Shown: positions 1 through 5,403 of the stretch, piece after piece
Position numbering within the stretch: position 1 is the first letter of the stretch
Layout of the letters: every line of letters starts with the position of its first letter
Assembly: GCA_964487655.1 (NCBI GenBank)
Contig: CAZASB010000243.1
Location: 1-7,249, forward strand
Source of the DNA: PWXP01 sp964487655
Lineage (GTDB): Bacteria; Planctomycetota; Planctomycetia; Pirellulales; Thermoguttaceae
DNA: 7,249 nucleotides
Direction of reading: 5' to 3'
Position numbers and translations under genes: made by a program
Notes under the pieces: model-generated
Told to the model about the DNA's origin: nothing
What the model saw: only the letters and a program-made list of their open reading frames with translations
The model's database searches: none

Positions 1-176
1 TATTGCCCGTCCATGCCTTGTCCGTAATGGATGTTGTAGCACAGCACGCGCAAGGCGCGCGGTTCGTCGGCGCGGCCATCACTGGCCACGAGGGCAAGGC
101 CAACGGCCAACGAGGCCGCCGCGGCAATTCGCCACGCGAGTCGAAGGGAGCAAGGTGTCACCTGGAACTTCTGCAT
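1..176 (-). CDS. Secreted endonuclease/exonuclease/phosphatase-family protein, N-terminal part
   Basis: The gene is cut by the left window edge, so only the first 58 codons are visible. The start is an ATG at 176 (minus strand) with a GAAAGG-like ribosome site about 7 bases upstream. Residues 1-36 look like a signal peptide: basic residues, a hydrophobic core rich in A, L and V (about 18-31), then an AxA-like end, GRA before DEP, at about residue 36. The mature part opens with LRVLCYNIHYGQGMDG (residues 42-57). This matches the first strand of the endonuclease/exonuclease/phosphatase fold, where the Asn of the 'YNIHYG' motif belongs to the metal-binding active site. The family comprises metal-dependent phosphodiesterases and phosphatases; the signal peptide suggests an exported enzyme. 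The catalytic Glu, Asp and His residues lie outside the window, so the substrate cannot be inferred. It is transcribed divergently from the HD-domain gene. Confidence 0.8.
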   Translation of the reverse strand, partial: MQKFQVTPCSLRLAWRIAAAASLAVGLALVASDGRADEPRALRVLCYNIHYGQGMDGQ

Positions 177-236
177 GGGTTGGGCCTTTCGATGCAATGG
201 GAAAAGTGATATTCAAGCAACGAAACCGACTATGGC

Positions 237-264
237 TTCCCAGGAGCAGTTTCCCAGGAGCCAA
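237..264. repeat. Two 14-bp tandem units upstream of the secreted phosphodiesterase-like gene
   Basis: TTCCCAGGAGC occurs at 237-247 and again at 251-261, giving two units with a 14-base period that match at 11 of 14 positions. They lie 61 bases upstream of the minus-strand start at 176. A paired binding site for a regulator is possible, but two units may also be chance or a small duplication. The rest of 177-367 shows no gene. Confidence 0.4.
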
Positions 265-367
265 CATGCCCAGTTTACCGCGCTGCCAGAAAGAAAGCCA
301 CTCCCCGCACACCCTTCCGTCGGTTGGCTTGCCGAAACGCCTCGCAGTGTGGTATGCTTTGTCCATG

Positions 368-514
368 CGTAACCGTTCACAGGGGGACTGTCCCAATTTT
401 CGCGGCACAAAGGGCGTTCTTTCCCAATGATCCACCGTTTCCGCCGCGAAAATGGGACTGTCCCCTTCGCATTTAGCGGCGAAAACTGCCTGCGCCGCTC
501 CGTGAACGGTTACG
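368..514. repeat. Nested inverted-repeat intergenic element (GGGACAGTCCC family)
   Basis: The element is bounded by a perfect 13-bp inverted repeat, CGTAACCGTTCAC at 368-380 and its complement at 502-514. Inside is a second, imperfect inverted pair built on GGGAC-N-GTCCC followed by ATTTTCGCGGC (383-406 against 443-465), differing by one mismatch and one indel. A perfect 7-bp hairpin, AGCGGCG/CGCCGCT, lies at 475-481 and 493-499. Positions 457-511 recur in inverted orientation at the right edge of the window with one mismatch in 55 bases. The minus strand reads through part of it as a peptide containing KCEGDSPIFA, a string I recall from many small spurious ORFs in planctomycete genomes. No transposase is present. 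I take it to be a dispersed non-coding palindromic repeat, perhaps mobilised in trans; this last point is inference. Confidence 0.85.
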
Positions 515-582
515 TCCACTTGGAAGCAAGCCCAGGCCCGTGAGGAACCATTGTTCTTCCCGCGGGGGGCGTTGCATTGAGC

Positions 583-590
583 GAGGAAGG
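583..590 (+). promoter_or_regulatory. Ribosome-binding site of the HD hydrolase gene
   Basis: A purine-rich GAGGAAGG run ends 4 bases before the ATG at 595 (GAGG itself is 8 bases away). It decides the start in favour of 595 over an in-frame TTG at 577, which would place this site inside the coding region. Confidence 0.65.
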
Positions 591-594
591 AATC

Positions 595-1161
595 ATGACA
601 CTCACCAATCGATTCGCCGAGGCCGTGACTTACGCCCTCGAACTGCACCAAGAGCAACGGCGGAAGATTTCCGGCGCGCCCTATGCGGCACACTTGCTGG
701 GCGCGGCCGCCAATGTGCTGGAATATGGTGGCAATGAGGACGAAGCGATTGCCGCCTTGCTGCACGACGCCGTCGAGGATCAGGGCGGGGCTGACGCTCG
801 CAGGGCTATTGCCGACCGCTTTGGCGAATCCGTGGCAAGTATCGTCGATGGCTGTTCCGACTCCGAGGGCCCGCCCAAGCCCCCATGGCGCGAGCGGAAG
901 GAACGGCACATAACCCATTTGCGTACCGCGCCGCCGTCGGTCCGCCTGGTTTCCGCGTCTGACAAACTTCACAACATCCGGTCGCTCACGGCCGACTACC
1001 GCCGCCTGGGCGATGCCTTGTGGCAGCATTTTCGCGGTGGACGCGATGGCACGCTCTGGTACTATCGAGCCATCGTCGATACGCTTCAAGCCATCGACTC
1101 GCGCCCCATCGTCGACGAACTCGAACATGCCGTCGCCGAGTTCGAAATCACCGTGTCCTAG
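595..1161 (+). CDS. MESH1-like HD-domain metal-dependent phosphohydrolase (probable small alarmone hydrolase)
   Basis: This 188-residue protein consists of essentially one HD domain, the size of stand-alone MESH1-type enzymes that remove the 3'-pyrophosphate of (p)ppGpp using Mn2+. Visible motifs follow that family in order: QRRKISGAPYAAH (residues 21-33), with the first metal-ligand His at 33; LLHDAVED (55-62), with the HD pair at 57-58 and the ED pair at 61-62, whose counterparts are catalytic in MESH1; and SASDKLHNIRSL (120-131), with the last metal-ligand Asp at 123. The spacing is close to that of animal MESH1 and the hydrolase half of SpoT. No synthetase, TGS or ACT domain follows, so it is hydrolase only. 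It is probably cytosolic, with no signal peptide or membrane segment. It stands alone, 83 bases downstream of the repeat element's last arm. The HD call is firm. The alarmone substrate is inferred from motif spacing; another nucleotide such as NADPH is possible. Confidence 0.87.
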   Translation: MTLTNRFAEAVTYALELHQEQRRKISGAPYAAHLLGAAANVLEYGGNEDEAIAALLHDAVEDQGGADARRAIADRFGESVASIVDGCSDSEGPPKPPWRERKERHITHLRTAPPSVRLVSASDKLHNIRSLTADYRRLGDALWQHFRGGRDGTLWYYRAIVDTLQAIDSRPIVDELEHAVAEFEITVS

Positions 1162-1286
1162 CACTAGCAGGGTCTGAAAATACGACCGGTTCGCGCACGT
1201 CTGCCCTGGCACGCTGCAAGGTGGCACGCTAAAATGCCGTACAGGTAGTCTTGGGCGACCGGCAGATTGAAATATACCCAGTGTAG

Positions 1287-1305
1287 AACAATTGTCCCAA
1301 TTGTT
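1287..1305. promoter_or_regulatory. 19-bp dyad, possible operator upstream of the heme sensor kinase
   Basis: AACAATTG-TCC-CAATTGTT is a perfect inverted repeat with 8-bp arms (1287-1294 and 1298-1305) and a 3-base centre. It is AT-rich in a GC-rich spacer, the usual look of a helix-turn-helix dimer site. It lies 110 bases upstream of the kinase start and 125 bases after the HD gene stop. I could not place a convincing -35/-10 pair next to it, so the operator role is inferred from symmetry alone. Confidence 0.4.
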
Positions 1306-1366
1306 TGCCTTGGCCACTGACGAAGAGCGTTTCTTTCCACCAAACGGCTATCGAAATATCCCCAGC

Positions 1367-1388
1367 CGGGTAGCTCGGAGACTACCCG
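1367..1388 (+). promoter_or_regulatory. Hairpin in the leader just before the kinase start
   Basis: CGGGTAG (1367-1373) pairs perfectly with CTACCCG (1382-1388) around an 8-base loop, ending 27 bases before the ATG at 1416. No U tract follows, so it is not a normal terminator. It could shape the 5' leader of the kinase mRNA or be a second protein-binding site. Confidence 0.35.
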
Positions 1389-1415
1389 ACGATTGCACTG
1401 CTGTCTCTAGGCCCA

Positions 1416-3176
1416 ATGTCGTACCAATCCATCAAACGCGTGCTCGGCGAGTCGAGCCTCGAACGGAAGTGCCTCTTCCTATTCGGGGTAGCGCTGTTGC
1501 TGCTCATCTCGGGTAGCTTTTGGTGGTATGGCGCCCGCACGGAAGAGGTGGTTTTCCGGCAGAACTGCATCACGGGCCGGCTGCTGGTTGATCAGATCAT
1601 GTACATCGAACATTGGGAGAAGCTCGAAACCAATGAACAATTTCTCCCACTGGTACAGGATCTGGCAGGCAACTTGCGAAAGCAGGAGTACAAGTCACGG
1701 TTCATCCAGCCCTACCATGCTGATAAGGGCCAAGAGCCCAAGCTGGAAGAACGTCTTCTGGAACGGTTCATGCGGCCGCCGGAAGAGCCATCGGACGACG
1801 GCAAACCGCGAGAGCCGGAGTTCTACGAGCGGCTGGTCGCCGGCGGGAACCAGTACGAATACTACCAGCCCGTGTACGCCGAAAAGTCCTGCGTCTTGTG
1901 TCACAACGCTATGTCGGGCAGCAGTGGCGTAACCTTGGACGGTGGTGGTCGGCCTCCGCTCACCGAGGGCGATCTGATGGCCATCGTGCAGGTGACGATT
2001 CCGAACGCACCGATGCAGGCCGAGTTGAATTGGAACCGGGCGATTCTCATCTCCACAGCCATCGTCACCGCGTTTTTGGCCGTCTTGGCCTCGTACCTGA
2101 TCATCCGGTACGTCATTGTCAAGCCACTCCGCCACTTGCGTGATGTCAGCGACGCGGTTAGCCACGGGAATATCAGCCTCCGTGCCGATATTCACACGGG
2201 CGACGAGTTCGAATCGCTTGCCATCGCATTCAACCGCATGTTGCGGCACCTTGTGGCCATCCAGGAGGAACTGCGCGACGTGAACGCCGACCTCGACGGA
2301 AAGGTCGATGAGCTGGCCCAGATGAACATGCGGCTGTATGAGCTGAACGCCATCAAGAGCGACTTCCTGGCGACCATGAGCCACGAGTTGCGCACGCCGC
2401 TGAACAGCATTCTCGGCTTCAGCGATGTTCTTGGCTCGATCGACTCGTTGAACGACAAGCAGAAGAAGTATGTCTTGAACATTCGGCAATCGGGTAAGAT
2501 ATTGCTTGAGATGATCAACGACATTCTCGACCTTGCCAAGATTGAAGCCGGGCGCATGAGCTTCCGTCTGAGCGACTTCCGTGTGGAGTCGGTCGTCGGC
2601 GCGCAGTGCGACATGGCCCGCCCGCTGGCCGAGCGCAAAAATATTGACCTTCTGACCGAGTTCGAGCCTGAGTTGCCTGCCATGTATCAGGACCAAGCCC
2701 GCGTGCAGCAAATTCTTGGCAACCTGCTTTCGAACGCTATCAAGTTCACACCGGAGGGCGGGCGTATCGACGTGCGAGTGCGTGGCGATCGGCGGTACGC
2801 CCTGCTCGAGGTGGCCGATACGGGCGTCGGTATCGCTCCGGAGGATCAGCAAACGATCTTCGAGAAGTTCCGCCAAGGCCAGACTGCCATGCCAGACGGC
2901 GATGCCATGACCCGCGAATACTCCGGCACGGGGCTTGGCCTCTCGATTGTGAAAGAGCTGTGCAAGCTGCTTGGCGGCGAGGTTTCCGTGGAGAGCCAGT
3001 TGGGCCGCGGCAGCGCGTTCACCGTTCGCATTCCGTGGCGATTGGAAGAACCGCATCGGCCAGACCCGACGGCCGGCGCCGAACTCGAGGGAATCACCAA
3101 GCCGCGGCTCGATTTCATGCGCAGCCGGATTCAGAATGCCCAGCCGCAGACAATTGACGCAACAGTACGAGATTAG
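1416..3176 (+). CDS. Membrane sensor histidine kinase with periplasmic heme-c (Tll0287/DUF3365-like) sensor domain
   Basis: The 586-residue protein has a class I kinase layout. Residues 19-38 form transmembrane segment 1. Residues about 40-207 are periplasmic and carry a c-type heme motif, CVLCH (C159, C162, H163). Residues about 209-234 form transmembrane segment 2. A HAMP linker (about 231-284) and a short coiled coil (about 283-312) lead to the HisKA domain with SHELRTPLN and phospho-acceptor H323. The HATPase domain has the N box ILGNLLSNAIKF (433-444), G1 box DTGVGIA (468-474), FEKF (482-485) and G2 box GTGLGLS (504-510). The sensor part resembles the Tll0287-like/DUF3365 family through a motif LLVDQI-x-YIEHW (56-67) and the late CxxCH. 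A redox or gas signal read by heme is inferred. About 45 C-terminal residues after the kinase core carry no recognisable domain; no receiver domain is fused and no response regulator is adjacent. The ATG at 1416 has only a weak ribosome site (TCTAGG), but it gives a sensible short cytosolic tail before the first membrane segment. Confidence 0.93.
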   Translation: MSYQSIKRVLGESSLERKCLFLFGVALLLLISGSFWWYGARTEEVVFRQNCITGRLLVDQIMYIEHWEKLETNEQFLPLVQDLAGNLRKQEYKSRFIQPYHADKGQEPKLEERLLERFMRPPEEPSDDGKPREPEFYERLVAGGNQYEYYQPVYAEKSCVLCHNAMSGSSGVTLDGGGRPPLTEGDLMAIVQVTIPNAPMQAELNWNRAILISTAIVTAFLAVLASYLIIRYVIVKPLRHLRDVSDAVSHGNISLRADIHTGDEFESLAIAFNRMLRHLVAIQEELRDVNADLDGKVDELAQMNMRLYELNAIKSDFLATMSHELRTPLNSILGFSDVLGSIDSLNDKQKKYVLNIRQSGKILLEMINDILDLAKIEAGRMSFRLSDFRVESVVGAQCDMARPLAERKNIDLLTEFEPELPAMYQDQARVQQILGNLLSNAIKFTPEGGRIDVRVRGDRRYALLEVADTGVGIAPEDQQTIFEKFRQGQTAMPDGDAMTREYSGTGLGLSIVKELCKLLGGEVSVESQLGRGSAFTVRIPWRLEEPHRPDPTAGAELEGITKPRLDFMRSRIQNAQPQTIDATVRD

Positions 3177-3647
3177 ATGTCCACGAACGGAAAGAATACC
3201 CCGGAAGTCATTCTCTTCACCGACGGCGGATGCAGTGGGAACCCGGGCCCGGGCGGCTGGGCATTCATCTTGCGCCACCCGGCAACCGGCAAGGAGATGG
3301 AACGATCCGGCGCGGAACGGGAAACGACCAACAATCGCATGGAGCTTCTGGCGGCCATCCACGGCCTGGAGACGTTGAAGCGGTCCAGCTCGGTGGAACT
3401 GGTGACCGACAGCGAATACGTTGGCTGCGGCATTCGCGACTGGCTGGCCAAATGGAAGGCCCAGGGCTGGCGGCGCCGCGAAGGCAGCCGATTCGTGGCG
3501 GTCAAGAATGAAGACCTATGGCGGCGGCTCGACGCCCAGCTTGCTCGCCACCGGGTCAAGTTCACCCACGTTCGCGGCCATTCCGGCCATCCGGAAAACG
3601 AACGCTGCGACACGCTCGCCGTGGCCGCGTATCAGAAGTTCCTCTGA
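3177..3647 (+). CDS. rnhA: Ribonuclease HI
   Basis: The 156-residue protein is the length of the single-domain E. coli enzyme (155). It cleaves the RNA strand of RNA-DNA hybrids with Mg2+, clearing R-loops and primers in the cytosol. All four acidic residues of the active site are visible: D16 in TDGGCSGNPGPGG, E56 in NNRMEL, D78 in TDSEY and D145 in GHPENERCD. The catalytic-loop His is H135 in VRGHSGHPENER. The basic, Trp-rich segment W89-W98 with the following RRREGSR corresponds to the substrate-binding handle. The ATG follows the TAG stop of the kinase with no spacer, and that TAG is also the upstream in-frame stop, so no earlier start is possible. The arrangement implies co-transcription and probably translational coupling. 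Confidence 0.97.
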   Translation: MSTNGKNTPEVILFTDGGCSGNPGPGGWAFILRHPATGKEMERSGAERETTNNRMELLAAIHGLETLKRSSSVELVTDSEYVGCGIRDWLAKWKAQGWRRREGSRFVAVKNEDLWRRLDAQLARHRVKFTHVRGHSGHPENERCDTLAVAAYQKFL

Positions 3648-3689
3648 CCGGGGCCGTACTCTCAGCGCTCTGCCCGAAGTCGAGCAAAG

Positions 3690-3788
3690 TTACTGCTGCG
3701 CATGTCGCATGAGGCTCACAACATCGTCGAAGTCGGCGTCATGGCTGGCCAGATGTGTCAGATCGCGAGCGTGCAGCACGGCCACAAC
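3690..3788 (-). pseudogene. C-terminal remnant of a PIN-domain (VapC-like) ribonuclease
   Basis: On the minus strand an open frame ends at a TAA at 3690-3692 and reads VVAVLHARDLTHLASHDADF followed by DDVVSLMRHAQQ. This fits the last helix and strand of PIN domains, where a hydrophobic helix is followed by an 'L-S-x-D-x-D-F-D-x-V' segment carrying the late acidic residues, then a short tail. Only about 33 residues match. The early catalytic Asp and the whole N-terminal two-thirds are absent, and upstream of 3788 the same DNA is occupied by the plus-strand HEAT-like remnant. There is no start codon with a ribosome site. I read it as the dead tail of a toxin-type gene. The family call rests on motif memory and a short match. 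Confidence 0.5.
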
Positions 3789-3792
3789 CAAG

Positions 3793-4167
3793 GACCGTCG
3801 GGCGGTACCGGTTATCGTCGAGAAGATGAAACTACTGACAACCAAGAGCCCCTTCGATCACTATCGATCAACGGCCCTGGCGTTGGAACTGATCGGCGAC
3901 CCCAGCGCCGCGGAACCACTTGCCGAGATGCTCGCCCGCGAAGGCATGACCGGCTACAGCTACGCCACGCCCGAGGAAGCAAAGCTTCTCGGTCGGGTCG
4001 ACCCCGAAAGCTACGTAGCCCTCCGCGAACTGGTCCTTGCCCGTGCCCTCTACCGTTGCGGCGACCGCGACGGCCTGGACAAGCGGATCCTGACCACCTA
4101 CACCCACGACCTTCGCGGCCACTTCGCCCGCCATGCCACCGCCGTTCTGCCGACTGGGGGAAATTGA
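3793..4167 (+). pseudogene. HEAT-repeat-like C-terminal remnant (possible large planctomycetal oxidoreductase tail)
   Basis: The frame from about 3793 to the TGA at 4165-4167 reads DRRAVPVIVEKM, then ALALELIGDPSAAEPLAEML, then LRELVLARALYRCGD and a final RGHFARHATAVL. The pairs of amphipathic helices joined by 'GDxxAxxPL' turns are typical of HEAT/PBS-lyase-like repeats. I recall the ending 'LARALYRCGD...RGHFARHA-AVL' from the C-terminus of long planctomycetal FAD-dependent oxidoreductases with HEAT tails; that link is memory, not a search. The open frame has no coding-like content before about 3790, so the 5' part has been lost. An internal ATG at 3826 would give a 113-residue product, but its upstream bases (TCGAGAAG) are a poor ribosome site and the match begins before it. 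A small expressed HEAT protein remains possible. Confidence 0.6.
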
Positions 4168-4239
4168 ATCGCGGATGGATTTACCGGGCCTTCAGCCATG
4201 GGCAAGTTCCCACACTTTATGGCATACTCAATGAACCAC

Positions 4240-4363
4240 CAGGGACGCGACCCAGGGTTGCGCGACGTTCGCCGAGGCGCACGTCACTCCGCCCTGGGCT
4301 GACTTAGGGACGTCCCTTCGGGACTTGGATCCGAGCGGCGGGGTGGCCCGCTCGTTCCCCGCC
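4240..4363. repeat. Structured GC-rich intergenic repeat cluster
   Basis: Several adjoining self-complementary segments lie here: CCCAGGG/CCCTGGG (4251-4257, 4292-4298) enclosing GACGT/ACGTC (4264-4268, 4281-4285); a perfect 12-bp palindrome AGGGACGTCCCT (4306-4317), whose right half can instead pair as GTCCC-TTC-GGGAC (4312-4324); and GGCGGGG/CCCCGCC (4337-4343, 4357-4363), competing with GAGCGG/CCGCTC (4333-4338, 4348-4353). None is followed by a clean U tract. The text resembles dispersed spacer repeats I recall from planctomycete genomes. No coding frame across it looks real. Confidence 0.55.
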
Positions 4364-4380
4364 ACCTTTCTTCTCCTCCT

Positions 4381-4417
4381 CCGTTCATTCCAGAGGCGGA
4401 GCCACCGGAATGAACGG
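4381..4417. repeat. Perfect 11-bp inverted repeat
   Basis: CCGTTCATTCC (4381-4391) and GGAATGAACGG (4407-4417) are exact complements around a 15-base loop that contains a small GGC/GCC pairing. No T-rich run follows on either strand, so it is a poor intrinsic terminator candidate. It abuts the repeat cluster at 4240-4363 and is probably part of the same dispersed family. Confidence 0.65.
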
Positions 4418-4863
4418 CTGAGTGGGGTCGCAGAGAGAACAGCCTGCCATGGTTGATTTGACTCGATATCTGTTTCTGGTAAACTGGGCCCTATGCCAGC
4501 AGTCGGTTTTCTGGTGCCGGCGAAGCGGACGTGCCATGCATACGCTGCAAGTCGCTCGAAACGAGACCGTGCGGCTTGCCGTTTCCCCGGTGTCTGCATT
4601 TAGAAACGGAAGAGCCAGGATCTGCCGGAGCGCAGGATGGACTTCAGTCCGTCAAGAAGACGGCCACTTCCGCTCAAATTGGAAGACGGCGGGCTGAAGC
4701 CTTATCCTACTGGTGCGTCAGTTTTTGCCGCGTCGGCCAGAGGGCATCTTTATCTTGCAATCGCTTCCGATCCGGCTCATTTCTTCAACACCGACCTGCA
4801 CCCCGAAAAAGCCGCACAATAGCTTTCCCGCGCCAGGAGGCCAGACGCTGCTTTCCGCCTGGG
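4418..4863. other. Spacer without a convincing gene; degenerate repeats
   Basis: About 450 bases without a persuasive coding region. Short palindromes are present: GGACT-TC-AGTCC (4639-4650), CCGTC/GACGG (4649-4653, 4659-4663) and GGCT-GA-AGCC (4692-4701). They share a central TC/GA plan, as if related repeat copies had decayed. A Cys-containing frame at 4531-4620 (CIRCKSLETRPCG) loosely recalls a zinc ribbon, but it has no ribosome site and runs into the downstream promoter. A short frame from the ATG at 4493 ends after 36 codons. I interpret the stretch as decayed sequence. Confidence 0.5.
4458..4485 (+). promoter_or_regulatory. Weak sigma70-like promoter candidate in the spacer
   Basis: TTGACT (4458-4463) is separated by 16 bases from TAAACT (4480-4485), matching the consensus boxes at 5 of 6 and 4 of 6 positions. 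There is no intact gene directly downstream; the ATG at 4493 opens only a 36-codon frame. It may be the surviving promoter of a lost gene, or chance. Confidence 0.25.
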
Positions 4864-4891
4864 TTGCTTGTATCCGGTCCGCCACTATAAT
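4864..4891 (+). promoter_or_regulatory. Sigma70-type promoter of the flavin-binding protein gene
   Basis: A perfect -10 box TATAAT (4886-4891) follows a partial -35 box TTGCTT (4864-4869) after 16 bases. It would start transcription near 4898, about 42 bases before the ATG at 4940. The perfect -10 in GC-rich surroundings makes chance less likely. Confidence 0.6.
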
Positions 4892-4939
4892 ATCAAAGAA
4901 TCCGCTGTCCCAAGACCACGCAGACCAAGAGAATATGTC

Positions 4940-5323
4940 ATGAAACTCAGCGACTACTTTGAACAGGCAAAAGGCGTTGGCATCCTGGCAACGACCGACG
5001 CCGCCGGACAGGTAAACCAGGCGATCTATGCGAAACCCCTTTTCTTGGACAAAGACGACGAGGCGACCTGTTCGTTCATCATGGCGAATCGGCTTACCCA
5101 CGACAATGTGGGCCGTAACCCGAGTGCCGCGTATCTTTTCATCGAACAGGGCGAGGGTTATGTCGGTAAGCGACTTTCTCTGACGGTGGCCGGAGAGGAA
5201 GCCGACGCCGAGAAGATCAAGGCGTTTCGCCGTCGCACGACTCCTCCCCTCAGCGGAGAGGATAGCAAGTATCTCGTACACTTCCACATCGAGGGGGTGC
5301 GTCCGCTGATCGGAGTGGAGTGA
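4940..5323 (+). CDS. Pyridoxamine 5'-phosphate oxidase-like FMN-binding protein
   Basis: The 127-residue cytosolic protein resembles the small split-barrel flavoproteins of the pyridoxamine 5'-phosphate oxidase superfamily (general stress protein 26-like). The opening GVGILATTDAAGQVNQAIYA (12-31) fits the first two strands of the barrel ('G-x-LAT-x-D-x-G-x-V'), which contact FMN. The middle FIMANRLTHDNVGRNPSAAYLF (46-67) fits the family pattern of a strand, a helix with T-x-N-x-x-x-N-P, and the next strand. The C-terminus YLVHFHIEGVRPLIGVE is the closing strand pair. The fold is recognisable but the substrate is not, and many members have no known reaction. It is slightly shorter than true PNPOx and lacks that enzyme's C-terminal substrate-binding motif. 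The ATG at 4940 is preferred because a TTG at 4868 would lie inside the promoter; the ribosome site (AAGAGA, about 9 bases away) is weak. It is a single-gene unit converging on ilvD. Confidence 0.8.
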   Translation: MKLSDYFEQAKGVGILATTDAAGQVNQAIYAKPLFLDKDDEATCSFIMANRLTHDNVGRNPSAAYLFIEQGEGYVGKRLSLTVAGEEADAEKIKAFRRRTTPPLSGEDSKYLVHFHIEGVRPLIGVE

Positions 5324-5403
5324 ATCAGCGGCAACTCCGCGTGGGGTGCGATTTTACTCGCCCGCGGACGATGTCAGGCACCGTCGGTCGCTACAGATTG
5401 TTG

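Noticed and set aside
237..264. Start of a CRISPR array
   Set aside because: There are only two short units with a 3-base interval, no spacers and no cas genes.
577..594. Earlier TTG start for the HD hydrolase
   Set aside because: It would bury the GAGGAAGG ribosome site inside the gene; the ATG at 595 has correct spacing.
79..1317. A 412-codon open frame on the minus strand
   Set aside because: It runs antisense through the HD hydrolase gene, across the repeat element and out of frame with the secreted-enzyme gene. Its translation has no coherent domain and its opposite strand carries clear catalytic motifs.
1695..3362. A 555-codon open frame on the minus strand
   Set aside because: It is the antisense shadow of the histidine kinase and the start of rnhA; long antisense frames are common in GC-rich coding DNA.
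4228..4599. Minus-strand frame preceded by an AGGAGG-like run near 4372-4380
   Set aside because: The purine run is part of a low-complexity CTCCTCCT tract; the translation is Arg-rich and crosses several hairpins, with no recognisable fold.
5337..5367. Possible bidirectional terminator between the convergent flavoprotein gene and ilvD
   Set aside because: CCGCG/CGCGG and GCGA/TCGC can pair, but a five-base bulge interrupts the stem and there is no T tract on either strand.
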